The notes under the pieces are model-generated. The model worked only from the letters and a program-made list of their open reading frames with translations, ran no database searches and was not told where the DNA came from. A program made the position numbers and the translations under genes. A stretch of DNA of 64,000 nt from Fusarium oxysporum f. sp. lycopersici 4287 (taxonomy: Eukaryota; Ascomycota; Sordariomycetes; Hypocreales; Nectriaceae), in NCBI RefSeq assembly GCF_000149955.1, contig NC_030988.1:3977351-4041350 (forward strand). Reading direction: 5' to 3'. Positions within the stretch are counted from its first letter, which is position 1. Each line of letters opens with the position of its first letter. Shown piece after piece: positions 33,465 to 42,776 of this stretch.

Positions 33465-35987
33465 CTACGTGAAGCATTGCTGGCTTTCAAACGATCGTCT
33501 TGTTTCTACCGCTAGATCCGCAAGTCTCTTCATGGCGTCAACGATGACCTGGTCTGGCTTGTTGCCGAGGAAGTCCTGCGGCCGCACTATATTTAGCAGT
33601 TTGATGCCCTGTAGTGTCTTGCACCTAGAAAGTTGTACATAGAGACTAGTGAAGTCGCACTTCGAGGGCTGACCATTTGTCACGCGATTTCCTCGGAGCT
33701 CTAAAAGAACATCGGCAAACGTTTTCCCTTGGGCCTTATAGTCGGTCAGTACGAAGGCAGGGACCACAGGCAGTCCGCGTCGGGTGCATTTCCCGGATAG
33801 GAACTTGTAACAGGAGTTGGCTGGATCGAGTACATGCGTGATGGGCCGGATGAGTAAGGTACCCGCTGGGAGTGTCGGGATGGTTATATCTTTTGTCTCT
33901 TGTGACTCCAACAATATGCCTAGTGGCGGACCGAAGTGTATGGTAACATCGTCAGCGAGATAATGGCCTGGGAAGTTTGGGTCGGGGATGAGGTCCACGG
34001 CCGTAAACTCGGCCCCGTTCACAACTCTCAGGCCGGTATAGGTATTTTTGTTGACAACAACAGGCATGCCCTGGGCGTAGAAGAATACTCCTGGGATCTT
34101 ACAGCTGGAGCTGTCGCCTTGCTCGATGGTCTGGGCTAGCTCCTGCTGTAAAAAGGTCCGGCTGCGCCAGGTGTGTGTCGAGATGAAGATGGAGATATGC
34201 TTTGCGTGAAAGCGGGCCCAATCTACCAGGGCTTCCATATTGAGAGCCCATCTGTTACGGTTGAGCGGTGTTATGGCACGCAAGCCAGCCTTGAAGGTGA
34301 TCTGGGACCGGTCCACGAGCCTGGTGTTGAGCAGGTCAAAGTCCTCCCTAGTCTGGGTTCCGGCCCGTACTCTTTCCAAGAGAGCGCCCAGCTGTGGATC
34401 GTCCCGGGCGCGGACTTGCTCCTCGAGAAGGATGACGGTCTTGAACATCAGCCACAGGTTATGACCACGATGGTGAGCAATGGTTGCCTGTCCCGAAGAG
34501 GTCGTGTAAGTCGGACTCATCATCTGGTCCACCAGGAGACTTTTCTCAAGCACAGGGGCGAACTGATAGAAATCACCCATCAGGAGGACGACGGGAATAC
34601 CGCCAAACGGCTTATCGGGGCAGTCGCGGAGGGCCTGGAGGCGACAGTTGGCCTGGAATAAAGTGGACCCCCCGAGCATGCTGACTTCGTCAATCACAAG
34701 TACCAACTTCTGCTTCCACCTCCATTTCTTCGCTTCCGAGAAGACTGGAGGCTCTCTTCTGTCGTTAGAATGGTGAATATCCAGTCCACAAGCCGAATGA
34801 AATGTCGTCCCGCCGATCTGAGCAGCCGCACTGCCGGACGTGCCGGTCACCTGGAGTTGATGCAGCTGGCCTCTAGCCACAAATACGTTCCGCAAAGCAT
34901 CGACGATCCTGGACTTCCCAGTACCGCCTGGGCCACCAACGTATTGAAGGTTCTGACCGGCAGAGTCTGGATGGTCGACGTACTTGTCCAAGAACCGACA
35001 AATAAGCTGTAGCGCCATACTCTGCAAACCGTTGAGTGTATACGCGGAGGCGGCCTGAAGTCCCAGCTCCGTGAAACCTCCGACGGGACCCAGTTCAACA
35101 AGCATTCGAGGATTCTGTGCCTGCGAGGTTTCCAAATGTCTCGGAATGGGAATGTCTGCATCGCATTGTCGAACAAGCAGATCGTCAATGTTAGCGTTCC
35201 CAATGGAGGTTGTGCCACCTTGCACAACACCCTCCATCTCGTTGAGCATCTGTAGATGCAGCAGATCCTGGGCCTTCGCCGCAGCCTGAACGTCATCGGC
35301 AGAAGGAACGGAGCATTGGCTTAAGACGCTGTGTTGACGATGGCGAATTTGCTGATAGAAATCGTCGTGACGTTGGATAAAAGGGCGGCGCTCTTCTATC
35401 GGGTTCTTTGTGTCGAGCAAAACCATGGCTGTGGGAAGTGGGTAAGAATGCAATGCTGAGGAGTAGTCCCGGTGAACGGGGCGAATAGCCTGGCGGAATG
35501 GTGCGAGGTAGCCTTGATCAAGAATAGTCTTGACAAGTGTCTGGGCGGCATGAACGTCTTGAGGAATGAGAGGTGTGACGGGCGAGCCGGTAGCAGTAGC
35601 GGTAGGATCATCATGATGAGCAGCATCGATATCCAAAAGCCGAGCATCCTTACGAGCATCCTCAGCCGACTTTCTGAGAAGAGAGATATTCGCGACGTGG
35701 GATCCCAAGCGAGGACACAGGTTAGCTGCGAAACTTTGCCATATGCCTGTGATATCGGGGTGGGTTTCGGAGAGGAATTTCTCCCATGGTACGAACAAGG
35801 CTAGATGGAGAACCGAATTCCTACACAGACTATCAGGGCAGCTTCGGGGGCGAGTGAACCAGGCAGGGAAAGATACCGTTTGAAGTACACTGGGTGGTCG
35901 TCCATGTGATCGTCGCTGATGAACCCTTGAAAGACTGGCACTGCGTATCCGGGGGGCTGACGAAGCTTTTGAATCCATTCGTGACAT
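33465..35987 (-). CDS. Helitron PIF1-like helicase part (840-codon frame)
   Basis: Superfamily 1 helicase of the PIF1/Helitron type, which unwinds DNA during rolling-circle transposition. Walker A GGPGGTGKS at residues 351-359, Walker B LVLVIDEVSM at about 428-437, motif III-like VLLMGDFYQFAPV, and the C-terminal LTDYKAQGKTF...YVQLSRCKTLQGI. Its first ~55 codons overlap the end of the Rep frame in another phase and are not helicase-like. True homology begins near LFVPWEKFLSE (about 35820). So the helicase was originally fused to Rep and has been separated by a frameshift, or is joined by frameshifting. Confidence 0.88.
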   Translation of the reverse strand: MSRMDSKASSAPRIRSASLSRVHQRRSHGRPPSVLQTVSFPAWFTRPRSCPDSLCRNSVLHLALFVPWEKFLSETHPDITGIWQSFAANLCPRLGSHVANISLLRKSAEDARKDARLLDIDAAHHDDPTATATGSPVTPLIPQDVHAAQTLVKTILDQGYLAPFRQAIRPVHRDYSSALHSYPLPTAMVLLDTKNPIEERRPFIQRHDDFYQQIRHRQHSVLSQCSVPSADDVQAAAKAQDLLHLQMLNEMEGVVQGGTTSIGNANIDDLLVRQCDADIPIPRHLETSQAQNPRMLVELGPVGGFTELGLQAASAYTLNGLQSMALQLICRFLDKYVDHPDSAGQNLQYVGGPGGTGKSRIVDALRNVFVARGQLHQLQVTGTSGSAAAQIGGTTFHSACGLDIHHSNDRREPPVFSEAKKWRWKQKLVLVIDEVSMLGGSTLFQANCRLQALRDCPDKPFGGIPVVLLMGDFYQFAPVLEKSLLVDQMMSPTYTTSSGQATIAHHRGHNLWLMFKTVILLEEQVRARDDPQLGALLERVRAGTQTREDFDLLNTRLVDRSQITFKAGLRAITPLNRNRWALNMEALVDWARFHAKHISIFISTHTWRSRTFLQQELAQTIEQGDSSSCKIPGVFFYAQGMPVVVNKNTYTGLRVVNGAEFTAVDLIPDPNFPGHYLADDVTIHFGPPLGILLESQETKDITIPTLPAGTLLIRPITHVLDPANSCYKFLSGKCTRRGLPVVPAFVLTDYKAQGKTFADVLLELRGNRVTNGQPSKCDFTSLYVQLSRCKTLQGIKLLNIVRPQDFLGNKPDQVIVDAMKRLADLAVETRRSFESQQCFT

Positions 35988-38900
35988 TCCGGGGGCCCCT
36001 GTAGCGCAATATGGACTTCATCCTCATCTCGACCACGACGGCGCTCCACGATGATCGTGGACATATAGTCGTAGAGGCACGTATCTCTCAGAACTGGGCC
36101 GCGATAAGCATAGGCGTCCAGGTACAGCAAGGTCCGGCCGTTTCGCCGAAACTGCACTGTTTCCGATGGCTCTTCGGCGTCGATTTGCGTACAAGCCTGG
36201 CGACGGAGGTGTGGCCAGCGTCGGAAGATGGTCCAGTAAAGTGCTGTCAGGTTGATGTAGGACCAGTTTGGTACGTTAGTAAAGTCTGTTTGATAGCCGA
36301 GCAGAAAGTAGCAGACCTCTACGGCCGAAAGCTGCCTCTCAGAGAAAATTCGGTTCGCTGCCCTCATCAAAAACTGGCGGCTCTCATTCACCACGTCCTG
36401 ACGCTGGGCATCTTGCTCGGGAAGACTTGGCCCCCCCAGCGACGCGGATTCACGGAGCTGCCGAAGAACATCAGATGCAAAGACGAGGCGTTTCCACATG
36501 GGCGTGTCTAATTTGGTGGCATAATTTGTGATGTAGAATACCATGGCCAATCCCTTCGTCTTAGTCAAGATCATAGAGAGGTCATGATTGTGGCGGAGGC
36601 CGACCGCCATTGCTTTGTTGTACCGGTTGACGAGCGCATGGTTCCGCCTCATGCTGAGCAGACCGTCCTCCGTGAACCCGGTGTTCTCGACGAGCTTCCA
36701 AGGGGCTTTGAACCGACAAGCCGTCGTTCTGTGTTGACCTGCGCCCTCTATAGCGAGTGCTTTCAGAGAATACTTGATACAGGTGTACGTATGCGAGTGC
36801 ACCTGGCAACAGTAGGCAATGAAGTTGGACTCGTTGTCGAAAGCCCCTGAGAGAGTCACAGTGTTGTTCATGATCTCGTCAATCGGGTCGATTGGCTTTC
36901 TCTCCTTGCGGACGGCCCTTCCAGCTTCCTCATCCAGACATTCGTTAAATACAGAGTCCAGATAGCGAACCACTTGAGCACGGTATTCTCCCTCCTCATT
37001 TTTCGTCATATCGTCGATCAAGGAAGGCAACTCCATATTACCCTCCAACCAGAGTAGACCATGCAGGTGGAGACTACCTCGGTCGTTCGTCTCAACTGTT
37101 GCGTAGTAATGGCTGATCTTCCCGTAAACTGATTCCTGGCCTGTCTTGACATATTTCTCAAAGAACAAGGAGACCTCTCGATGGAAGAAGATGGCAGCGC
37201 TGACCGGATCCATAATGCTAAGAGAAATTCTATCATATCTCCCACGGAGATCAATCAGAAGCTCCTTGGCTGCATCGCGATCATGAAGTCTGTGAATGGA
37301 GAGTTTCAACTTGACCGGATTGTTGATATCATTGGGATTGACAGTAATCCAGATGGCAGGTATACCTGTCCAGATGTTCAATGACTGTATCTTCCTCCGC
37401 ATCAAGAGCCGGGTTTCGTTGGAGAGCGGCTGCGCGTGGCCAAATATGGACAGTTCGTGGAGCAAGAACAAGATATCCGGATCGGTCGTGGTCTTGGTGT
37501 CCTGCATTTCCTCCTGTGCTATTTTCAAGCGGTCCATCGTCAGGCGTCTACAGACCCGGTCCAGTCTGTCGAAGGAGCCCTTTACCAGACGGACCATGCT
37601 GATTCTTCGGTTCGTGGATCGCAGGAGGATATTGAAGACCAAGAAACAAAAGATTGGGTGGACGGCAAACCGGCCCCTGTGCCGCTGCAACACGTACTTG
37701 GTCCAGTAGTTGAGCGAATGGTTGGTGCCACTCTGTGCGGAGCCCAAGGCGCCACGTGGATCGCCGTCTGGCAGACTGGGGCCCTTCGGGCCGCCCCTGC
37801 CCCAAGGGAAAAGTTTCGGAAAGGTTCGCGGGAAGAAATCCTCGTGTAGGCTGTCAGCGAAATCCGCGCCACGCTCGACCCGGATGAATGGCTGGTCACC
37901 CGCCGTATGGACCATCATACCGACGGGTTCGGCGTCATCATCGTGTCCGCCCGGACTCGTCCGCAAAGCCTCAGCTAAGAAGGACAGCTTGTCAGCTTCA
38001 GCGAATGTAGCAGGTCCGTCTAGAGGAAACATGCCGGACGCCGAGGTCTCGCACAGGGTATCATCGCCGTGGTGAACACTCCCTGGGTCAGGGGCAGATG
38101 TAAGTAGATCCTCAGGCGATTGGTGGGACTGTTCCACCAACTCGCTGTCGCCCGGTGGTGAGGCATCGTCGCTGGCATCTGGTTGCATGGACGCGAGAAG
38201 CTCTTTAATGCTAGCGAAACCGGTCCCCTCTAATCCGCGATCAACATTTGGGACGATGGGGTCTGTGTGTGTCTTTTCCACGGCTGAGGGTTCCTCTCTT
38301 CGCATGCGCTCCATGAGAACGGCGGGAACGGCCGAGCCCTCGGCATACTGCCAGCCATGTATCTCATCCAGGTTAATCTCGATACCCCTATAGAGGGGAT
38401 TGTTCTTCTGCAGCCACAAGAGAGCAGCAGTCGCCCGAGACTTTCGCACCTGAAGAAGGGACCCCACTTCCGCCTGATTGGGTCTCTTGGCACCACTCCA
38501 AGAGACATGGATGTTCTCGATCGTCCGAAGAAGCGGGTGAGGCAGCACTGTGGTGACCAAGTCGTCTACGTTATTCGGAAACACGACAATATGGCCCTTG
38601 ATGTGCTTCCTGTAACTCGCACTCGACGGCGTCTTGTTATCAACAGTGAACTTCGTGATATAGCCAAAGGGGGCCTGGAGAGCGATCAGCCTCTCCTCGA
38701 GAGGAGAGAGGCCGTCGAGTTCTTTGGGATAACGATGCTCACATCCTATATTCATGTTGTTGACGGAGCATGCCTTTGGCAGCTTCCCACGGTCGAAGCT
38801 ACCGCGGCATTCGAGGCAAACATCGACCTGAGCGTCACCTGTCAGTGGCAGACACTTTTGGCACTCTTGAAGAGCCACTGTGGCTCGTAGGAGCGAGGAG

Positions 38901-39592
38901 GGCAAGTCCCTCCTCCACTGGATGGTAGTCATGTTGGCTGGCGCGCATTTTCTGTAACAGAAGGTGCAATGGGAAATAGGCAGTGTCCTCTCGTCTGCAA
39001 AAGCTGCATGGAACGATCTCGAAGTCTCGACTTGAAGGGCGAGCGGGACTTCCTTACACCAGGATCTCCTTAGCGATACGTCTTCCTTCACGCGAAAGCA
39101 GGAGTCCCGGTGTTGAAGAATTCTGTCAAGAGACAGTTGCTGATGTTGAGTAACCTCGTGCAGTAGTTTCGGCCTCTTCCGGCGGCTTCGGTCTCGGTCC
39201 GAGGGTGTCGGGGCCGGAAGTACGTCTTGCTGTATGCTATGCCGCTTGAGGGAAGGCGGAGTCCGGAGAGGAGAGGCTGGCTCAGGAGTCGTCGGTCCGG
39301 TAGCAACCCGCGTATGGACCCATCCACTGCGCCTGCGAGCCTGGTGGGGCCGATAGGGTCCGGGTCCACCGGTCCGACGTTCGGCGCGTCTACGGTCCAG
39401 GTCGTCCGATACACGGATGATTTCCTCGAAGGGCATTCTGAGCTTCGTGTTTCGGAGCTCCGACTCCATGACCCGCTGCGGCCGGGTGGTCCGCCGGGTG
39501 CGAGCCGTTGTATCAGTGTGCTGCCGATCTAGCCTCTCCAGAGTTTGGCGGACATCTTCTATCGGAAGGGGAGTCCGTCCTGGTGGAGGCAT
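35801..39592 (-). CDS. Helitron Rep (Y2 HUH endonuclease) part, 1263 aa
   Basis: Starts MPPPGRTPLPIEDVRQ. Cys-rich N-terminal region (HCTFCYRKC, CQKC, CLEC at 208-262), then a DUF6570-like block (RLIALQAPFGYITKF, HIVVFPNN). The Helitron_like_N domain spans about 620-860 and holds the HUH motif RGSLHLHGLLW (His842, His844). The two catalytic tyrosines of the Y2 type are in FYITNYATKLD (Tyr1020, Tyr1024). The frame ends at 35801 shortly after entering the region that should continue into the helicase. All nicking residues are intact, so only the junction shift argues against a working protein. Divergent from the gene at 40271. Confidence 0.9.
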   Translation of the reverse strand: MPPPGRTPLPIEDVRQTLERLDRQHTDTTARTRRTTRPQRVMESELRNTKLRMPFEEIIRVSDDLDRRRAERRTGGPGPYRPHQARRRSGWVHTRVATGPTTPEPASPLRTPPSLKRHSIQQDVLPAPTPSDRDRSRRKRPKLLHEVTQHQQLSLDRILQHRDSCFRVKEDVSLRRSWCKEVPLALQVETSRSFHAAFADERTLPISHCTFCYRKCAPANMTTIQWRRDLPSSLLRATVALQECQKCLPLTGDAQVDVCLECRGSFDRGKLPKACSVNNMNIGCEHRYPKELDGLSPLEERLIALQAPFGYITKFTVDNKTPSSASYRKHIKGHIVVFPNNVDDLVTTVLPHPLLRTIENIHVSWSGAKRPNQAEVGSLLQVRKSRATAALLWLQKNNPLYRGIEINLDEIHGWQYAEGSAVPAVLMERMRREEPSAVEKTHTDPIVPNVDRGLEGTGFASIKELLASMQPDASDDASPPGDSELVEQSHQSPEDLLTSAPDPGSVHHGDDTLCETSASGMFPLDGPATFAEADKLSFLAEALRTSPGGHDDDAEPVGMMVHTAGDQPFIRVERGADFADSLHEDFFPRTFPKLFPWGRGGPKGPSLPDGDPRGALGSAQSGTNHSLNYWTKYVLQRHRGRFAVHPIFCFLVFNILLRSTNRRISMVRLVKGSFDRLDRVCRRLTMDRLKIAQEEMQDTKTTTDPDILFLLHELSIFGHAQPLSNETRLLMRRKIQSLNIWTGIPAIWITVNPNDINNPVKLKLSIHRLHDRDAAKELLIDLRGRYDRISLSIMDPVSAAIFFHREVSLFFEKYVKTGQESVYGKISHYYATVETNDRGSLHLHGLLWLEGNMELPSLIDDMTKNEEGEYRAQVVRYLDSVFNECLDEEAGRAVRKERKPIDPIDEIMNNTVTLSGAFDNESNFIAYCCQVHSHTYTCIKYSLKALAIEGAGQHRTTACRFKAPWKLVENTGFTEDGLLSMRRNHALVNRYNKAMAVGLRHNHDLSMILTKTKGLAMVFYITNYATKLDTPMWKRLVFASDVLRQLRESASLGGPSLPEQDAQRQDVVNESRQFLMRAANRIFSERQLSAVEVCYFLLGYQTDFTNVPNWSYINLTALYWTIFRRWPHLRRQACTQIDAEEPSETVQFRRNGRTLLYLDAYAYRGPVLRDTCLYDYMSTIIVERRRGRDEDEVHIALQGPPECHEWIQKLRQPPGYAVPVFQGFISDDHMDDHPVYFKRYLSLPGSLAPEAALIVCVGIRFSI

Positions 39593-40270
39593 GATCCGAG
39601 TAAAAGTAACACGGACTATTATGTAGAAAGGATGAGACCTTGGATGTAAAAAGAGGAAACACCACCCTCAATCGACGCAGATGTCGAGAGGGCGAAATAA
39701 GGCATTTGCCATCCCATCAATAGACTTTGAGAGAGAGGAGCAGAGACCTGAAGGAAGGGACTAACCCGCTGCGCAGCGGTAGTTTAGGTCCACGGAGTAG
39801 AAGCTTTGAAGCTTTCCGTAGGTGGCAACTTCGGAGAGGGTGCCAGAGGGGCGCTTCAAGATTACAACCACTCGAACCATGCGACAGAAATATCGCATGA
39901 CGTTCAGACCGTCGATAACCGGCATGGAGGTTGCGCTCAAAGATGTTACGCTTGGCAGGTGACCGCATCTCGTAGTCAGCGGCGTCCAGCTGGCGCCAAC
40001 AGTGTTGGTGTGAGTGGGATAATAAAAAGCAATATACAGAAGGGCTGACGGGCGATGGCATCATGAATCGCTCGAGACCAGAGAAAATTGTGCGGGGTGA
40101 AGGTTTTTGGAGCAGACCCTGGACAAAGTTCGGAACTGTTTTCCCGTCGGAATGTGGGGACCATTTGCGTATAAGAAGTCGAGCTCATCTCACGAAAGAT
40201 CCAGAGATGATTCTGACAGACTACTTTCTCATCAAAACACTGTTGCGTGCCATGCAAGATTCAATCCCTG
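39593..40270. promoter_or_regulatory. divergent intergenic region of the Helitron with a perfect hairpin
   Basis: About 680 bp between the Rep start and the rightward gene. CCGCTGCGCAGCGG at 39766-39779 is a perfect palindrome. On the minus strand it is followed by GTTAGT. It could be a Helitron terminal hairpin or a regulatory fold. Confidence 0.4.
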
Positions 40271-41513
40271 ATGCCTCAAGGTCTAGGTTCCAGTAACGGG
40301 CAATCAAGGGCTCGTTTGTCGGGAGCGGCGCCAGGGCAGCCAGCTCTAAGCCCCCTGGGAGTGCAATTCTTCTCCAGCCTCGAAGGCTTAGAGATAGCTT
40401 CATCCACCGACCGGCAGCTTATCCGCGGGCACAATCTGATCGGTGCGGTCCGGCTGCAATTCGTCAAGGCGAGCTTCTTTGACGGAGGAGCAGGGGAGCA
40501 CGGAGAGGTGCTCGATGAGATCGATGGAATCGACGTGCCACTCTCCATGCACGTGTACCCCTTCCCCCAAGCAGATGAGTGGGAAAACCAGTGGTTCTTC
40601 TTCGACATCCAGCTCCATCCGTATCAGCTATATTTCCGCCGTAGAGTCGAGGACGGTGAGGAGTCCATTATTGGAGGATGGGAAGACTCATATGCCAAGT
40701 TGGCCCAGGTTCGTGGACAGATGTGTGTTCAAGCGTATGTCGATGCCCTGTTTGAAAGCACCAATGTAGCAGAGACACAGGCCCATAAGTCAGAGGTCAG
40801 AATACTAACCGACACATCTTTTTAGCATCTCGATAAGGCCTCTCAGGCTTGCCAATGACTGCCTCCCGACCATAGCACCGCGCGCTACCTTCCACGGACC
40901 TGTCGACACCACGGCGTTCCGTTTCAAGGCTGGATCGTTGAGTAACAATCAGCTAAAATGCTGCGGCTTCATCCAATGCAGCACCTATCTCGTACCACCC
41001 CGTGACAAGGACCCGACATTCAGAGGCGGCCAGATGTTTCACATTCTAGCATACATGCCACACGATCAACAGCCCTGGAAAAGCCGGGTCGATTGGATGA
41101 AGGGCTTGCCTGAGGGCGGATTCGCATCTGGGAAGTGGATGTACGGAAGAGGCAGCATCGTTGGTGTCCTGAACCCGGCACTGTTACAGGAGGAGCTTCA
41201 ACCTGGGCAAGATATCCTAGTTGTGCTCGTAGACGAGTTCAGCTTCACATCGAAGGCGACGCTCGAGGGCGCTACTGTGATGAGGAAGGCGTCCTCTCCA
41301 CAGAAAGCAAAAGTCGACCTGGCAAAAAGACGAAACCCTTTCAGCAGCAGTCCGGACAACTCGCCACCCAAGCGCGCAAAAGATCCTTCTTCGACCAGGG
41401 GCATGAATGGTACAGGGAAAGAAATCAGGGACGGTGCATATATGCCTGTCGACCCGCGGCTCCAACAGGAACTAGCGGGCCACGAGAGGGATTCAATCTT
41501 GGTAGCAGGTTAG
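40271..41513 (+). CDS. hypothetical protein, two exons, 383 aa, beside the Helitron Rep
   Basis: Exons 40271-40734 and 40826-41513 join in frame. The intron has a GTATGT donor, ATACTAAC branch and TTTTTAG acceptor. The start MPQGLGSSNGQ is the first in-frame ATG. Exon 1 product is aromatic-rich (PLSMHVYPFPQ, WFFFDIQLHPYQLYF). Exon 2 gives CCGFIQCSTYLVPP, FHILAYMPHDQQPW, GRGSIVGVLNPALLQEE and DILVVLVDEFSF, a beta-rich pattern that could be an OB-like fold. A basic, Ser/Pro-rich tail with SPPKRAKD looks like a nuclear signal. No named domain recognised. Clean gene structure in an otherwise mutated area suggests it is expressed. If it belongs to the Helitron it may be a DNA-binding helper, but this is inference. 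Confidence 0.65.
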
Positions 41514-41601
41514 CATTCGACATGTCACCGCAAAGCGTTGTGCGGAGTAGAGCTAAGCACCAGACTAATACAGAAACGGAGACTTCACAGAGTCCGAGCC
41601 A

Positions 41602-41988
41602 ATGAGACAAGATACATTCGCACCACCAGCCGAACGGGAAGGGCAACTCATGAAGCTACCACCGGAGGGCACCACGTACTCTTCTTTTCACGAAATGAGA
41701 CAAGAGCTCGTTGAGTTCGCCAGATCACAAAGCTACGGTATTCGTATCTGTCGATCATTCCAAAAATTCTCAAGAATCACAGGAGACCCGGTCGCGAAGA
41801 AGAGAATGGTTTGGCAGTGTAACCGTGGAGGGAAGGGAGACTGTCCATTTTCATTCAACGCCGTGGAGGTCAAAATAGGAAGCGACCGGTGGGAAATAAG
41901 ATATAAGAAGAACGAAAGCCAGCATGTTCATAACCATGGACCAAGCGGTGGATTTGTCATATGCCCTGAGCAAAAAGTGCGGAAATGA
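41602..41988 (+). CDS. stand-alone FAR1-like DNA-binding domain protein (128 aa)
   Basis: The region from YSSFHEMRQELVEFARSQ to the end matches the FAR1/MULE-type WRKY-GCM1-like zinc domain: a Cys pair (WQCNRGGKGDC), a beta region (WEIRYKKNESQ) and the HVHNH zinc histidines. Family proteins are MULE transposases or host factors derived from them, where this domain is followed by a transposase. Here the frame ends about 15 residues after the His motif, so it is DNA-binding only. It follows the 383-aa gene by 88 bp on the same strand. Could be a domesticated factor, a Helitron passenger or a truncated MULE. Confidence 0.7.
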   Translation: MRQDTFAPPAEREGQLMKLPPEGTTYSSFHEMRQELVEFARSQSYGIRICRSFQKFSRITGDPVAKKRMVWQCNRGGKGDCPFSFNAVEVKIGSDRWEIRYKKNESQHVHNHGPSGGFVICPEQKVRK

Positions 41989-42776
41989 TCCACGAAGAAT
42001 TGACTCCTGTAGGACCATGATTTGGTGTCGGCATGAAAATCACAGCTCTTGTCCTCAATCGCTGGTTTTTTTTTTTTTTCTTTCTTTATGTGTCACATGA
42101 CCAGGTTCAAGTAGACGTATTAAGTAACGGGTCCTTGGTTAGCAAAAAAGGAAGAAAAGAAAATCGGCAAACGTCACTAAGAATGTCGTAGGACAAACCA
42201 ATGTCTTGCTGACTGGATTACCCTGTATCTCTTTGAGTGGCAGAAGGCAACAAAACGGTCAAGACAGGGATAATTCAGCCAATACAGGATCAGCTTGTAT
42301 ACAAAAGACCAATAACCAATAAGAACAAGTATAAAAAGCTAATAGCCAGTTAAAGTCAGGAAAAAAGAGGCTATACTCTTATAGAAGTAGCTAAGCTACA
42401 AAGAAGTACAGGCTCTAATAGCTGCTTTTACATATAAAGCCTTTGTAGCCTTCTGGTACGTGGGGTCAAGTGGGTCAAGTGACCTTTTGTTGCCTTGTGC
42501 CACTCAAAGAGATACACATCCAGCTGGGGCCCCAGTTTTTTCCCCCCCAGGTTTTTTTTTTTTTTTTCGGTGGTTCTTGCTGTTTGATTCCTGTGGCGCG
42601 AAGGTGATTGTGGCGCAGAAATTGTGGTGAAGCTGGCTAGCACGGACCACTCCGCGATCCGTGCTCGGGTAAGCAGGGCGAGGAAGAAAGAACCTTTTCG
42701 TTCCTCAAAGGCAAAAAAAAAAAAAAATAATAAGAGTGAAATAATATTCATATTTCGTTTTAGAATTAAGTGGATT
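41989..42776. other. repeat-bearing spacer
   Basis: Contains MITE 2 (42226-42514), T/A runs at 42067, 42551 and 42714, and a hairpin AGCACGGA/TCCGTGCT at 42639-42665. No gene supported. Confidence 0.5.
42226..42514. mobile_element. MITE-like element 2 (289 bp)
   Basis: Inverted repeats TATCTCTTTGAGTGGCA-GAAGGCAACAAAA (left) and its near-complement at the right end (42478-42514). The pairing extends outward over CTGGAT. Relative of the 22253-22448 element through the TATCTCTTTGA[C/G]TG terminus. No coding capacity. Confidence 0.7.

Larger units (their letters stand above)
32784..41988 (-). mobile_element. Helitron with Rep and PIF1-like helicase and candidate auxiliary genes (limits provisional)
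   Basis: The certain part is 33465-39592. Rightward genes on both sides (32784, 40271, 41602) lack other obvious affiliation and may be carried. The true ends (5' TC, 3' hairpin plus CTRR) are not established. A 14-bp perfect hairpin arm pair at 39766-39779 and a CTAG preceded by a GC-rich fold near 32604 (read on the minus strand) are candidates. Confidence 0.6.

Noticed and set aside
33106..33477. Minus-strand frame opposite the 32784-33422 gene
   Set aside because: Shadow of the plus-strand gene; no independent signal.
36011..36511. Plus-strand frames within the Helitron Rep (also 37296-37849 and 38357-38890)
   Set aside because: Antisense to strongly supported Rep coding sequence.
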